Origin: Anaerolineae bacterium
GTDB taxonomy: Bacteria; Chloroflexota; Anaerolineae; Anaerolineales; RBG-16-64-43
Length of the DNA stretch: 59,963 bases
Assembly: GCA_003141675.1 (NCBI GenBank)
Contig: PLND01000051.1
Location: 8,374 to 68,336 of the forward strand
Direction: 5' to 3'
In this document: piece by piece, positions 1-8,900 of the stretch
Numbering within the stretch: the first letter of the stretch is position 1
How the letters are laid out: the number at the start of each line of letters is the position of its first letter
Notes under the pieces: generated by a model
Told to the model about the DNA's origin: nothing
The model's input: only the letters and a program-made list of their open reading frames with translations
Database searches by the model: none
Translations under genes and position numbers: made by a program

Positions 1-55
1 CCCCTCCTCCCCTTCCCTTAAGGGAAGGGGTTAGGGGTGGAGAGGTTAGGTCAGG
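1..55. repeat. GC-rich palindromic intergenic repeat, copy 1 (cut by window edge)
   Basis: The palindrome CCCCTTCCCTTAAGGGAAGG lies at about 11-30 and is followed by GAGAGGTTAGGTCAGG at about 40-55. The same core and right end recur at 35132-35234 and 40440-40546. This marks a dispersed family of palindromic elements sitting just upstream of genes. The left end lies outside the window. Confidence 0.7.
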
Positions 56-90
56 TAGGAAAAACTGTATAATCGAATGGAAGAGTTCCC

Positions 91-867
91 ATGACCCAAA
101 CCCCCGCTTTTTATTTCGATATTCTGGAAATTCTCTCCCGCGGCCGGTGCCCGGGGTGCGAGCTCACGCGGAGTAAGGCGATGCACTATATCGACCATGC
201 CCTCTATGGGCTGGTGACCGATCCCCACGCGCAAAATCAGTTTGCCGACACCGGCGGGTACTGCAGGAAACACGGCGAGATGCTATTGAAAATTCCCTGG
301 GGCTCGGCGCTCGGCGTGGCCATTCTCTACAATCGCCTGATCGAAGACGCGGTCGAGGAATTAAAAGCCGGCGGGGAAGAATTCGTTGCCGGGGAAAAGC
401 GGGGCGCTCCCACGTTGGGTTTTTTCCCGGTCAAAGGGCGCAAAAGACCTCTCTCGCGGGGCGACAACCCGGATTGTCTGGCCTGCAAAGTGGAACACGA
501 AACCGAGCAGGGCGTGCTGCACACGTTGACCGAATCTCTTCGCGCACTCGACCAGCGGATGCTCGAGGCAGTCAATGGGTCGGAGGGATTCTGCCTGTAT
601 CATCTGGATCTGGCGCTCTCGAATCCGCTTCCCGAAAAAGTGGAAACCGCGTTGCGGCTCCACGGTCTGCGCCGGGCCGAGCATCTTCTGGCCGAGTTGA
701 AGGAATTCATGCGCAAGAGCGATTACCGGTTCACGGGGGAGCCGATGGGCCCGGAGGGTGACAGCTGGACGCGGGCGGTGGCGTGGGTGACGGGGGTGAG
801 TCTGGAGAAGGAAGAAACGAACCCGCGGCCGGGGGATTTAAAAAGGAAGATGCGGGCCGAGCGATAA
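91..867 (+). CDS. DUF6062-like Cys-rich protein
   Basis: A 258-residue soluble protein of unknown function. It has paired Cys motifs spaced along the chain: CPGC near residue 21, CRKH near 58, CLAC near 130 and FCLYH near 168. The CPxC/CRxH pattern repeats in the two halves, which suggests a duplicated unit binding metal or forming disulfides. The pattern matches what I remember of DUF6062, a family common in Anaerolineae; this was not searched. The start is supported by GGAAGAG six bases upstream of ATG and by a TATAAT at 68-73. There is no signal peptide or membrane segment. It lies on the same strand as the pyr genes but 384 bases before pyrC, which has its own promoter, so it is probably transcribed separately. 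The last 30 residues are charged and look disordered. Confidence 0.7.
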   Translation: MTQTPAFYFDILEILSRGRCPGCELTRSKAMHYIDHALYGLVTDPHAQNQFADTGGYCRKHGEMLLKIPWGSALGVAILYNRLIEDAVEELKAGGEEFVAGEKRGAPTLGFFPVKGRKRPLSRGDNPDCLACKVEHETEQGVLHTLTESLRALDQRMLEAVNGSEGFCLYHLDLALSNPLPEKVETALRLHGLRRAEHLLAELKEFMRKSDYRFTGEPMGPEGDSWTRAVAWVTGVSLEKEETNPRPGDLKRKMRAER

Positions 868-1083
868 CCGGATCCGGTATTCCATTCCAGCCACCTTCGA
901 AAAAAAATAGAAATTATAAAAAAAAGTGCGCACACTACGGGGATATTCACGGTTTTGCGGATTGTATTGCTCGGAAGATAGGATGATAAATTTCCTCGGT
1001 GAAATCCGTTTATTCCGTGTAATCGGTGTACAGGTTGTTGCATTGGAAATCACAGCCGTTGAATCCCGGCAAGCTCGAATCGC
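868..1083. other. Intergenic region with a degenerate CCGTGTAATC repeat
   Basis: Non-coding and A/T-rich in its first half. Around 1000-1030 it carries a TCCGTTTATTCCGTGTAATC stretch resembling the repeats at 11787-11905, 32757-32843 and 55800-55840. No gene is supported. Confidence 0.4.
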
Positions 1084-1111
1084 TTGACGAAATTTCAGAA
1101 ACGTCTATAAT
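1084..1111 (+). promoter_or_regulatory. Strong sigma70-type promoter of the pyr operon
   Basis: TTGACG (1084-1089), 16-base spacer, TATAAT (1106-1111). Transcription would begin at about 1118-1121, directly at the ATG of the leader ORF, leaving a transcribed leader of about 130 bases before pyrC. Confidence 0.8.
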
Positions 1112-1120
1112 TCGCGCGGC

Positions 1121-1258
1121 ATGATAAACCAGCGACCCGCGACAATGCCCGGCGCCCGGAAGGGGCTCAGCCCCCGCGCGGGCGTTTTGTTTATTTCAAC
1201 CGTTCCAGAGAGCCGAAAGGCTCTCTTTTTTCATCTCCCGGGGGAGGTTGCATGCTGA
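1121..1258 (+). CDS. Putative pyr leader peptide (pyrL-like, 45 aa)
   Basis: An uninterrupted ATG-initiated ORF of 45 codons. It starts within about 3 bases of the predicted transcription start, with no Shine-Dalgarno site. It reads through a GC-rich hairpin (1153-1184), a U-rich tract (1185-1197) and the intrinsic terminator (1207-1231), and ends at TGA 1256-1258, overlapping the pyrC ATG at 1252. By analogy with the E. coli pyrBI leader (also about 44 codons), a ribosome close behind a polymerase paused on the U-rich tract at low UTP would block the terminator hairpin and let pyrC-B-FE be expressed. The peptide shows no domain and is probably a regulatory by-product. The ORF, spacing and overlap are seen in the sequence; the mechanism is inferred. 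A chance open frame in GC-rich DNA is the alternative. Confidence 0.55.
   Translation: MINQRPATMPGARKGLSPRAGVLFISTVPESRKALFFHLPGEVAC
1153..1197 (+). promoter_or_regulatory. GC-rich pause hairpin followed by U-rich tract
   Basis: CGCCCG pairs with CGGGCG around an inner GGGG/CCCC stem, followed by TTTTGTTTATTTC. It fits a UTP-sensitive pause site upstream of the attenuator, but could itself be a weak terminator. Confidence 0.5.
1207..1231 (+). terminator. Intrinsic terminator (attenuator) 20 bases before pyrC
   Basis: A perfect 8-bp stem AGAGAGCC/GGCTCTCT closes a GAAA tetraloop (1207-1226) and is followed by five T residues. It lies downstream of the pyr promoter and inside the leader ORF, so it must be bypassed for pyrC expression. 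Confidence 0.8.
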
Positions 1259-2346
1259 CCCTCCCGGGTTTGATCGATCCGCACGTGCACATGCGCGAGC
1301 CGGGGCAGACGCACAAAGAGGATTGGCGCAGCGGCACAGCCGCTGCGCTTGCCGGCGGGTTCACTTGCATTCTGGCGATGCCCAATACCGACCCGCCAGT
1401 GACGGATCCGGCGTCGCTGGAGAGTGCAGAAGAGAGTGCGAGGAAGAGGGCTCTGTGCGATTACGGCCTTTTCCTGGGCGCGGGGGAAGATAACGTGGAA
1501 ACTGCGGCCGGCCTCGCGCCCAAGACCGTCGGGTTGAAGATGTACCTCGACCGGACGTTCGGTCCCTTGCGGCTCGGCGACCCCGGCGCAATAGCCGCCC
1601 ACATGACCAACTGGCCCGCGCAGAAGCCGATCGTTGTGCACGCCGAGGGAAAGCGCATCGCGCTTGCCATCCAGCTGGCCGCCCGGCTCGGGCGGAGCGT
1701 GCATATCGCCCATGTCAGCCGCAAGAAGGAAATCCTCCTGATCAAATTGTCCAAGGAGAAAGGACTCGCAGTCACTTGCGAGGTGACCCCGCACCATTTG
1801 TTCCTCACTAAGGAAGACATCCCGCGCATTGGGGCAGGGCGCAGTGAGGTCCGCCCCAAACTCGCAACCAAGGCCGACCAGCAGGCGCTGTGGGAAAACC
1901 TGGCGGTGATCGATTGCTTCGCCACCGATCACGCGCCGCACACAATCGCCGAGAAGGATGGCGAGAATCCGCCACCCGGATTTCCCGGCCTCGAAACCGC
2001 GCTGGCGCTCCTGCTCGGCGCGGTGCGCGAAGGGCGCCTGACCATGGAGGATATTCTCAAACGCATGGTCGACAACCCGCGCCGGATCTTCCATTTGCCG
2101 GAACAGGTGGATACTTTCATCGATGTCGATTTCGATGCCCAATGGACGATTCGCGGGCATTACCTGCAATCGCGTTGCGAATGGACCCCGTTTGAAGGGA
2201 TGCCCGTGCGGGGCAAAGTGGTGGAAGTGAACCTGCGCGGCAGGATCGTCTACCAGGCGCCGGATGTTCTTGTGCAACCGGGGTACGGAAGGGATCTGTT
2301 CGGCCCGGCGCTTCCGCCCGAGCCGATTAAACCCATCCCGATGTAA
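1252..2346 (+). CDS. pyrC: Dihydroorotase (CAD type)
   Basis: Catalyses reversible cyclisation of N-carbamoyl-aspartate to dihydroorotate, the third step of UMP synthesis, in the cytosol. The 364-residue amidohydrolase opens directly with the metal motif [10 protein letters not shown] (about residues 9-18). It then shows GLKMYLD, carrying the Lys expected to be carboxylated, followed by HAEG, HIAHVS, EVTPHHL and ATDHAPH, which supply the remaining metal and acid/base residues. This short form without an N-terminal beta-sandwich extension resembles the dihydroorotase domain of animal CAD more than E. coli PyrC. The ATG at 1252 follows GGGGAGG (1241-1247) and overlaps the leader ORF stop, so translational coupling is possible. 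Expression is probably controlled by the attenuator just upstream. pyrB follows after 68 bases. Confidence 0.93.
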   Translation: MLTLPGLIDPHVHMREPGQTHKEDWRSGTAAALAGGFTCILAMPNTDPPVTDPASLESAEESARKRALCDYGLFLGAGEDNVETAAGLAPKTVGLKMYLDRTFGPLRLGDPGAIAAHMTNWPAQKPIVVHAEGKRIALAIQLAARLGRSVHIAHVSRKKEILLIKLSKEKGLAVTCEVTPHHLFLTKEDIPRIGAGRSEVRPKLATKADQQALWENLAVIDCFATDHAPHTIAEKDGENPPPGFPGLETALALLLGAVREGRLTMEDILKRMVDNPRRIFHLPEQVDTFIDVDFDAQWTIRGHYLQSRCEWTPFEGMPVRGKVVEVNLRGRIVYQAPDVLVQPGYGRDLFGPALPPEPIKPIPM

Positions 2347-2414
2347 AAGGGGCGGGATGCCATCCGCCGCTGCCCGGAGGAAACGGGCGCGGCGGAAATA
2401 GAAAGGATGCCACC

Positions 2415-3413
2415 ATGGCCATGTATGTTCCGCCGACGCAACGCCGCGAAAAGAGTCCGCACCTTCCCTTTGGTGATATGCGCCAGACGCCGTTCTATGG
2501 GAAAGATATTCTCTCCGTTTCGCAATTCGGTCGCGAAAATCTGGAATACGTTTTCGGCGTGGCCGAGGAGATGCGTTCGATGGTCGAACACGTCGGCACG
2601 TTTGACTTGCTCAAGGGGAAGATCCTCGCTAACTTGTTCTACGAGCCGTCCACCCGCACCTCGTCATCCTTTATGGCGGCGATGCAGCGGTTGGGGGGAA
2701 GCGTGATCCCGATCAACGAAGTGCGCTACTCCTCGGTGGCCAAGGGAGAATCCCTGCCCGATACGGTGCGCACGCTGGAATCCTACGCCGACGTGATCGT
2801 CATCCGCCACCCGGATGTGGGCTCCGCGGCGATCGCGGCGCTGTATGCGCGCAAACCGGTGATCAACGCCGGCGACGGCGTGGGGGAACATCCCACCCAG
2901 GCGCTGCTGGATCTGTTCACCATCCGGGAGGAGCTCGGCCGGACGGAGAATTTGACCGTGACGATGCTCGGCGACCTCAAGTACGGCCGCACGGTGCATT
3001 CGCTCTCTCGGCTCCTGGCGCAATTCCAGACGAAACTGCATTGCGTCTCGCCGGATATCCTGCGCATGCCGCCCGAGTTGGTGTCTGAGTTGAAAATCCA
3101 GGGGATGTCGATCCAAGAGCACACGACCCTGGACGAGGTCCTGCCGGATACCGACGTGCTCTACGTCACCCGCGTGCAGAAGGAGCGGTTCGAGGATCAG
3201 GCCGTGTATGAATCGGTCAAAGGCGCGTTCGTTGTCACGCCCGATACCCTGAAGCTTGCCAAGGATCAGATGATCGTGATGCACCCGCTCCCGCGGGTGG
3301 GTGAGATCGCGATGGATGTGGACACCGACCCGCGCGCGGCCTATTTCCGGCAAATGGAATACGGCCTCTACATCCGCATGGCGCTTCTGGCGATGGTGCT
3401 GGGGAAAGCTTAG
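2415..3413 (+). CDS. pyrB: Aspartate carbamoyltransferase catalytic subunit
   Basis: Joins carbamoyl phosphate and L-aspartate to N-carbamoyl-aspartate, the first committed pyrimidine step. Over 332 residues the family hallmarks are intact: [12 protein letters not shown] (carbamoyl-phosphate binding), [14 protein letters not shown], and HPLPRVGEI near the C-terminus. The N-terminus carries about 25 extra residues before the usual start of the fold ([13 protein letters not shown]). AAAGGA lies upstream; ATG 2421 is an alternative start. No pyrI regulatory subunit was seen, so the enzyme is probably a catalytic trimer or associates with dihydroorotase as reported in some thermophiles. It lies between pyrC and the pyrF-pyrE fusion in one transcription unit. 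Confidence 0.95.
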   Translation: MAMYVPPTQRREKSPHLPFGDMRQTPFYGKDILSVSQFGRENLEYVFGVAEEMRSMVEHVGTFDLLKGKILANLFYEPSTRTSSSFMAAMQRLGGSVIPINEVRYSSVAKGESLPDTVRTLESYADVIVIRHPDVGSAAIAALYARKPVINAGDGVGEHPTQALLDLFTIREELGRTENLTVTMLGDLKYGRTVHSLSRLLAQFQTKLHCVSPDILRMPPELVSELKIQGMSIQEHTTLDEVLPDTDVLYVTRVQKERFEDQAVYESVKGAFVVTPDTLKLAKDQMIVMHPLPRVGEIAMDVDTDPRAAYFRQMEYGLYIRMALLAMVLGKA

Positions 3414-3415
3414 GG

Positions 3416-3474
3416 GACCATGGACCGTGGATGATTGACCATGGTCGATGGTCCATCGTCGATGGTCTAGCATC
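3416..3474. repeat. Palindrome-rich spacer (CCATGG/TCGATGG iterations)
   Basis: The 83-base gap between pyrB and pyrFE is built from short inverted and direct repeats of ACCATGG, TCGATGG and CCATCG. It can fold into several overlapping hairpins but has no T tract, so it is a repeat or RNA-processing element rather than a clear terminator. Confidence 0.55.
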
Positions 3475-3496
3475 CCACAGGAAAGGGATCACTCAT

Positions 3497-4891
3497 ATGA
3501 CGAAATTCTCAAGCCTGCTGGATCAACGCGCCCATAAAGTTCAATCCCTGCTGTGTGTGGGCTTGGATCCGCATCCGGATCTGTTGGCTCAGCCGACGGC
3601 CGCAGCGGCGCTGGATTTCTGCCTGCGCATCATCCGGGAGACGTCGGATCTGGCCCTGGCGTTCAAACCCAACAGCGCGTTTTTCGAAGCGTTTGGCCCG
3701 GAGGGCACTCGCGCGCTGCAGGAAGTGATCGGCGCGTGCCGGAAACTGAGCGTGCCGGTGATCCTCGACGCCAAGCGCGGGGATATCGGCGATACGTCCA
3801 AGGCCTACGCCCGCGCGGCGTTCGAAACGCTCGGCGTCGACGCGCTGACGGTCAACCCGTATATGGGCGGCGATTCGATCGCGCCGTTTCTGGAGAAAGA
3901 AGAACGCGGCGCATTCGTGCTCTGCCGGACGTCCAACCCCGGCGCGGCCGATTTGCAGCTCCTGCGGGTGGACGGGGTGCCGCAGTATGAAAAGGTGGCG
4001 GCGCTCGCGCGCGAGTTGAACACGCGCGGCAACGTCGGGCTGGTGGTGGGTGCGACCGACCCCGCGGCGATCGCCCGCGTGCGCACGCTCGCCCCGGACC
4101 TGTGGCTACTCGTGCCGGGCGTGGGCGCGCAAGGCGGAGATCTGCGGGCCGCCGTGGATGCAGGAATGCGCGCGGATGGTCTGGGCTTGACGGTGAACGT
4201 CTCGAGGTCGCTGGCCCGTGCCGCGAGCCCGCGTGCCGAAGCCGAGAAAATAATCGCGGTCATGCGCGAGGCGATGCAGGCGACGCACCCGAAACCGTCG
4301 AGCGCTTCACCGGCGCAGCTTGAGGTGGCGGAAATCCTCAGCGCGTCGGGGTGCGTCAAGTTCGGAAATTTCACGCTCAAATCCGGGAAGCAATCGCCGA
4401 TCTACCTGGACTTGCGCCAGTTGGTGTCGAACCCGGAGATGTTGGCCCGGGCGGCGGCCGCCTACGTTCCGCTCCTGCACATGCTGACGTTCGACCGCAT
4501 CGCGGGACTCCCTTACGCCGCGCTGCCGATCGCCACCGCGATCAGTCTGCAGACGGGTTGGCCGATGATCTACCCGCGCAAGGAAGCCAAGGACTACGGG
4601 ACCAAGGCACAAATCGAGGGCGCACATGCGCCGGGCGAGCGCGTGGCGATGATCGATGATGTAGTGACTACCGGCGGCGCCAAGCTGGAGGCGCTCGAAA
4701 AACTGCACAGTGCGGGTTTGGTGGTGGAGGATCTGGTGGTGCTGGTCGACCGCGAGAGCGGCGGCGCGGAGAGCCTGCGCGAAATGGGCGTGGCGTTGCA
4801 CGCCGCGGCTCGTCTGCGCGACCTGCTCCCCATCTGGCAATCGCAGGGCAAATTGACCGCTGAGCAGGTGGGGCAGGTGATGAGCTCTTAG
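3497..4891 (+). CDS. pyrF-pyrE: Bifunctional OMP decarboxylase / orotate phosphoribosyltransferase (PyrF-PyrE fusion)
   Basis: Carries out the last two UMP steps in one 464-residue chain. Residues about 1-270 are orotidine-5'-phosphate decarboxylase of the longer type 2 family, shown by LCVGLDPHPD, KPNSAFFEAFG and the catalytic LDAKRGDIGDTSKAYA. Residues about 285-464 are orotate phosphoribosyltransferase, with GNFTLKSGKQSPIYLDLR, YPRKEAKDYG and the PRPP loop MIDDVVTTGGAK. The order decarboxylase then transferase is opposite to animal UMP synthase. I chose ATG 3497, preceded by AGGAAAGGGA, over an upstream in-frame start at 3431 because the extra 22 residues are read from the palindromic spacer. 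It is the last gene of the + operon and is followed by a terminator-like hairpin. Confidence 0.93.
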   Translation: MTKFSSLLDQRAHKVQSLLCVGLDPHPDLLAQPTAAAALDFCLRIIRETSDLALAFKPNSAFFEAFGPEGTRALQEVIGACRKLSVPVILDAKRGDIGDTSKAYARAAFETLGVDALTVNPYMGGDSIAPFLEKEERGAFVLCRTSNPGAADLQLLRVDGVPQYEKVAALARELNTRGNVGLVVGATDPAAIARVRTLAPDLWLLVPGVGAQGGDLRAAVDAGMRADGLGLTVNVSRSLARAASPRAEAEKIIAVMREAMQATHPKPSSASPAQLEVAEILSASGCVKFGNFTLKSGKQSPIYLDLRQLVSNPEMLARAAAAYVPLLHMLTFDRIAGLPYAALPIATAISLQTGWPMIYPRKEAKDYGTKAQIEGAHAPGERVAMIDDVVTTGGAKLEALEKLHSAGLVVEDLVVLVDRESGGAESLREMGVALHAAARLRDLLPIWQSQGKLTAEQVGQVMSS

Positions 4892-4920
4892 CCCAATCAA
4901 TAATCGATACCGAAAATAAT

Positions 4921-5012
4921 TCGCGCGGGGATGAATCCCCGCGCTGGTACACGATGCCCCTTCGGGGCAAAATCCATCGTGCGTTCTTAGCCCGCGTAGG
5001 CGGGCTTTGTGT
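4921..5012. repeat. Composite palindromic repeat between convergent pyr genes
   Basis: Three perfect hairpins in 92 bases: GCGCGGGGAT/ATCCCCGCGC (4923-4944), TGCCCC-TTC-GGGGCA (4955-4969) and AGCCCGC/GCGGGCT (4989-5006). The arrangement looks like a mobile or REP-type intergenic element. It probably also insulates the two convergent transcription units. Confidence 0.6.
4989..5012 (+). terminator. Probable intrinsic terminator after pyrFE
   Basis: A 7-bp stem AGCCCGC/GCGGGCT with GTAG loop, followed by TTGTGTTT. It lies 98 bases after the pyrFE stop. Confidence 0.55.
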
Positions 5013-5061
5013 TTCAGAGCGGCGAGCGGCCTGACCCGTTTATACGAAGGATCAATCGCGG

Positions 5062-5982
5062 CTACACCGCTTTCCCAATCAGCTCGCGGATCGATTTCGC
5101 ACCATGTTTCTGTAGATATTGTTGCATCCCCTTTGCCACAGTCTCAAACACATTTGGTTCGCGGAACATGGCCGTCCCGATCCCCACGCAGGTCGCACCG
5201 GCCAAGATGAGTTCCAGCGCTTCGGCGGCGCTCGTCACACCACCCAGCCCGATGATGGGAATATTGTTTTTCTTGCAGCAGGTTGTGTAACACTTATACA
5301 CCGCGTAGACCGCTACGGGATGGATTCCGATCCCGCTCAAGCCGCCGATCCGGTTGCCAAGCGCCGGTTTTTGCGTTTCCACGTCGATCGCCATGCCGCG
5401 CAGGGTGTTGATCACGCACAACGCGTTCGCCCCGCCGCGGATCGCCGCCTGGGCGATTGCAGCGATGTCGGTAACGTTGGGCGTCAGTTTCACGATCAGC
5501 GTCTTCCCCAGCGCGACCTTTCGCACGCGCACGACGAGATCTTCGAGTACCGACTCGTCGCAGCCGAACTCGATCCCGCCCTTCTCGACGTTCGGACACG
5601 AGACGTTGAGTTCGATCGCGTGAATTTCCTCACGGGTCGAGAGAATTTCCGCGCATTGGACGTACTCGTCGATCTCCTCTCCGGCGATGCTGGCGATCAC
5701 GGGCACCTCGAGCGTTCGCAGTTTCGGAATTTCCTCCGCGACGAACACCGCGATCCCCGGGTTCTGCAAGCCGATCGCGTTTAGCATTCCCGCGCGGGTT
5801 TCCGCGATGCGCGGCTCCGGATTACCCTGACGCGGGTGCAAGGTGACGCTTTTGGTCACGGCCGCGCCCAAATAAGGCCGGCTGGAGATGATGGTTTCAT
5901 AATCCAAGCCGTAGACGCCCGACGCCGAGAGCAGGGGGGTTTTCAGCCGCAACGATCCGAGTTGGGTTTCTAATCCTTCCAT
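5062..5982 (-). CDS. pyrD: Dihydroorotate dehydrogenase, class 1B catalytic subunit
   Basis: Oxidises dihydroorotate to orotate with FMN; electrons go to NAD through PyrK. The 306-residue barrel has TKSVTLHPRQGNPEPR and MLNAIGLQNPG, the catalytic loop ELNVSCPN with Cys as general base (as in class 1 enzymes), VKLTPNV, and the FMN phosphate site GLGGVTSAAEALELILAGA. The ATG at 5982 (MEGLETQLGS) overlaps by 13 bases the end of the upstream gene encoding the PyrK domain, so the two are co-translated. A longer in-frame upstream extension is rejected because it reads antisense through the PyrK end and lacks family residues. Being class 1B, it needs the PyrK partner, which here is present only as a fusion. 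Confidence 0.94.
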   Translation of the reverse strand: MEGLETQLGSLRLKTPLLSASGVYGLDYETIISSRPYLGAAVTKSVTLHPRQGNPEPRIAETRAGMLNAIGLQNPGIAVFVAEEIPKLRTLEVPVIASIAGEEIDEYVQCAEILSTREEIHAIELNVSCPNVEKGGIEFGCDESVLEDLVVRVRKVALGKTLIVKLTPNVTDIAAIAQAAIRGGANALCVINTLRGMAIDVETQKPALGNRIGGLSGIGIHPVAVYAVYKCYTTCCKKNNIPIIGLGGVTSAAEALELILAGATCVGIGTAMFREPNVFETVAKGMQQYLQKHGAKSIRELIGKAV

Positions 5983-8900
5983 TGGATATCCCTCGCTGGG
6001 AAGACCGGCCCTTCGCGGCAAACCCGTTTGCGATAGACCTTGCCGTCCGGGCCGATCACCCGGGTGGTGCAGGAGTAGCAGGCGCCCACTCCGCACGCCA
6101 TGCGTGTCTCCAGGGAAACCTGGCAGTCCAGGGAATTTCGCGCGGCAATTTCCGCAACCTTACGTAGCATCCCCTCTGGTCCGCAGGCGTACAGGCAGAC
6201 GCTTTCGCGCGGAACGCAACCGTCCCGGAGGCCCTGCTCAAGCATTTCGGTGACCAGGCCCTTCTCGCCGAGCGATCCGTCGTCGGTGCAGACGGTCAGA
6301 ACCCGGGCGCCGATCTCGTCGAATTCGGATTGGATCGCATCGTACAGTTCCTGATCTCCGCCGGAATTGTCGATATCCATTCCGCGGCCCGAAGCGCCGA
6401 CGGCCAGGTTGAGCATTTCCTTTCTCACCGCGCCAAGATAGATCAGCACTTCTTTGCCGTGCTCTCGCAGCCGTTCAGCCAGTGCCGCGAGCGGTGCCAC
6501 ACCGATCCCGCCCGACACGATCACGGCCGTGTGCGAAGCGCACACGGAAAATCCATTTCCGCAGGGGCCGATCGCGCGCAGGACCGCGCCCTTGCGTGCA
6601 CGGCTCAGGATGTCCGTGCCTTCGCCGACCACCCGGTAAAGAAAATCGACCCGCGCCGGATGGCGGACGATGGCTTGGCGCATTTCATCCGGCAATTCCT
6701 CGGCGTGAGCCAACGCCGCGCGATGAAAACGGGGGTACTCCGCGCGGTGAATACTGAGCGGCCGCCGTAGGGTCAGCGGGTATGCGCGCGGTTTCCCGGC
6801 ATCCGGGTCGCACAGGAGGTGAAAAAACTGACCTGGAAGAAAATCCAGCTGAGCATTGGCTGGAAGTTCCAGTTCGATCAGGAAATGCCCTTCGCAGATT
6901 CTGCGGTTTTGCACGATCCTAAGTTCGAGATCCCGGAGACGCGACGATTTTTTCAAGGGGTCGGTCGTTTCCAGCTCGGGGAAATTATCGAAGGACGCCA
7001 GTTGCCCTTTGAGATCGGCTCCCGGCGCCGGGTGCTTATGGCGCCATTCGCAAAGGCAACGTTCCAGGTCAAGATAGGAAATATCGCCCCACTCGGAAGC
7101 GGTTCCATTTTCAAGATAACTTGCAATCCGAATTTCTTTTTTGCCGAGCGTGAAGCCGACACTCCGTTTTGCGGAAGTCTTCCAGGTAACTTCTGCGGGA
7201 GCGTTTTGCGAAAAGCGGGCGGAGTAGCCGAACGCTTTGCCCCAATCGCGAAGTAGTGCGGCGGTCCGTGTTCGCCGGTGACGCAGTATTTCAGCCGACC
7301 GCAGGTTTTGACCAATGGCATCTACGTCCTCCACCGTCAGGCCGTCACGGCCAAGACGTTGGGCCGCGAGCCGGCGGGCGGCGGCCGCGTCGCTCGGTCC
7401 TCCCGCCGAAAGCGATTCCGCATCGAGTACGATCCGACGCCAATTCAGCGGAATGTCTATTCTCCCCGCCACGACGCCTTTGCCTTTGCGGACGATAAGC
7501 CGGCCGTTCCGGTATTGCGCGAAGGAGGCGACCGCCTGAAGGAGTATTTCATCCATTGAGGATTTTTGAAGAGCGGCAATTTCCTGTTTATCCAAACGTT
7601 GATAAAAGGAACGCAGGATTTTGTCGGCGGTAATTTTCTTGCCGTAGATACCGAGCAGTTCGCGCGCCGTATTGGCCGCTTTTTTATGGAGGCTTGCCTT
7701 AGGAACCTCCATTGCCGTAATTGTTTGCTTTTTATTTACCGGCACGCGCACGAGGTAACCCCCGCCGGTTCGGGAACTTTTTCCTCCCGCCACTGGCTGG
7801 TAATGGATCTGCTCCGAGGGCAATCCGGCTGCCTCCAGAAGGCCCAGGAACTCCGGAAAAAACGTGGCGCCGGAGTTTGCACAGAACAGGTGCGCATAAC
7901 TTCCTTCCTTCGCGACCCGGTGAAGTCCGTGAAGAACGACCAACATCCGCTCGCGGTACTGCTCGACGCTCCGGCCGTGCTCCGGGGCGATGACAATTTC
8001 CCGGTTGTGATCAAATTCCATCTTTAGCCAAGCGGCTTGAATGGCCGGCAGGAAAATGTCGTTTTCAAAAAACTCAAATGGCGGTTCCGTCAAAACGTAG
8101 TCGATGGAACTCTCGGGAAGTTCATAGATCAACGCATCCTCGGCGGATTTGCCCAGGATAACCACATTTGCCTGGTGTGATTCCAACTCGCCGTAACCGT
8201 AGCCGATCGTGGCGTTACGCAATATAGCATTGCTTTCTTTCTTGCCTTCGTAAACCCTCCGGAAGTTCTCGGAAAATGTATCCCAGGGATTTGACACAAC
8301 GCATTTTTGCAACCCGCGTCGCCCGCCCAGCCTTTTTCCTTTTGAAAGAGATCCGCCGATTGCGGTTCCCGGAGGGGCGAGTGGACCCGGGCAATGACAC
8401 GCGGCCAAGGCGGATGCAAAAGCCAGTTTCATCACATCGCGGACCGCGGGTTCGGTGATATTGTTGATGGAATTCAGGATGATGGATAGGGCGGCAACCG
8501 TCCGGCGGCGAAGAAAATCGGCCGGATAGTTTATGTTCGCCGCCAAATCTGCCGGCAGGGGCAGGCTCGCCGGATGCCAGAAGGGAATGTCCGCATCCGC
8601 GTTCTCCGCTTCCACGCGCCGGTCGCCTGCATCCGGTTTTTTCCGAAGCCGGCCCGGCGAGCAGGAGCAGGAATAATCCAACCGGACGAGTTTCCCGTTT
8701 TCCCGGTGAAGGAAATTCACGACGCCTTTCTTTCCGCATTTGGGGCAGGCGGTCGCGAATAGTTCGGAGATCACATCCTGGCACTGTTCGCGGAGATCCT
8801 GGAAAGCCCATTCCAGGCGCGGCAGGCTGGCGGGAGTGAAAACGACTTGTGTAAAAAAGGACGCCAGGGGATTTGGGTCCGTCGTTACCGCCCGGCGGCC

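Noticed and set aside
1198-1231. PyrR-binding loop in the pyr leader (TTCCAGAGAG resembles the UCCAGAGAGGCU consensus)
   Set aside because: Only part of the consensus is present, the rest forms a perfect terminator stem, and no pyrR gene is in the window.
1231-2277. Long minus-strand ORF (348 codons) over pyrC
   Set aside because: Antisense shadow of a GC-rich gene; no domain, and the pyrC motifs are unambiguous.
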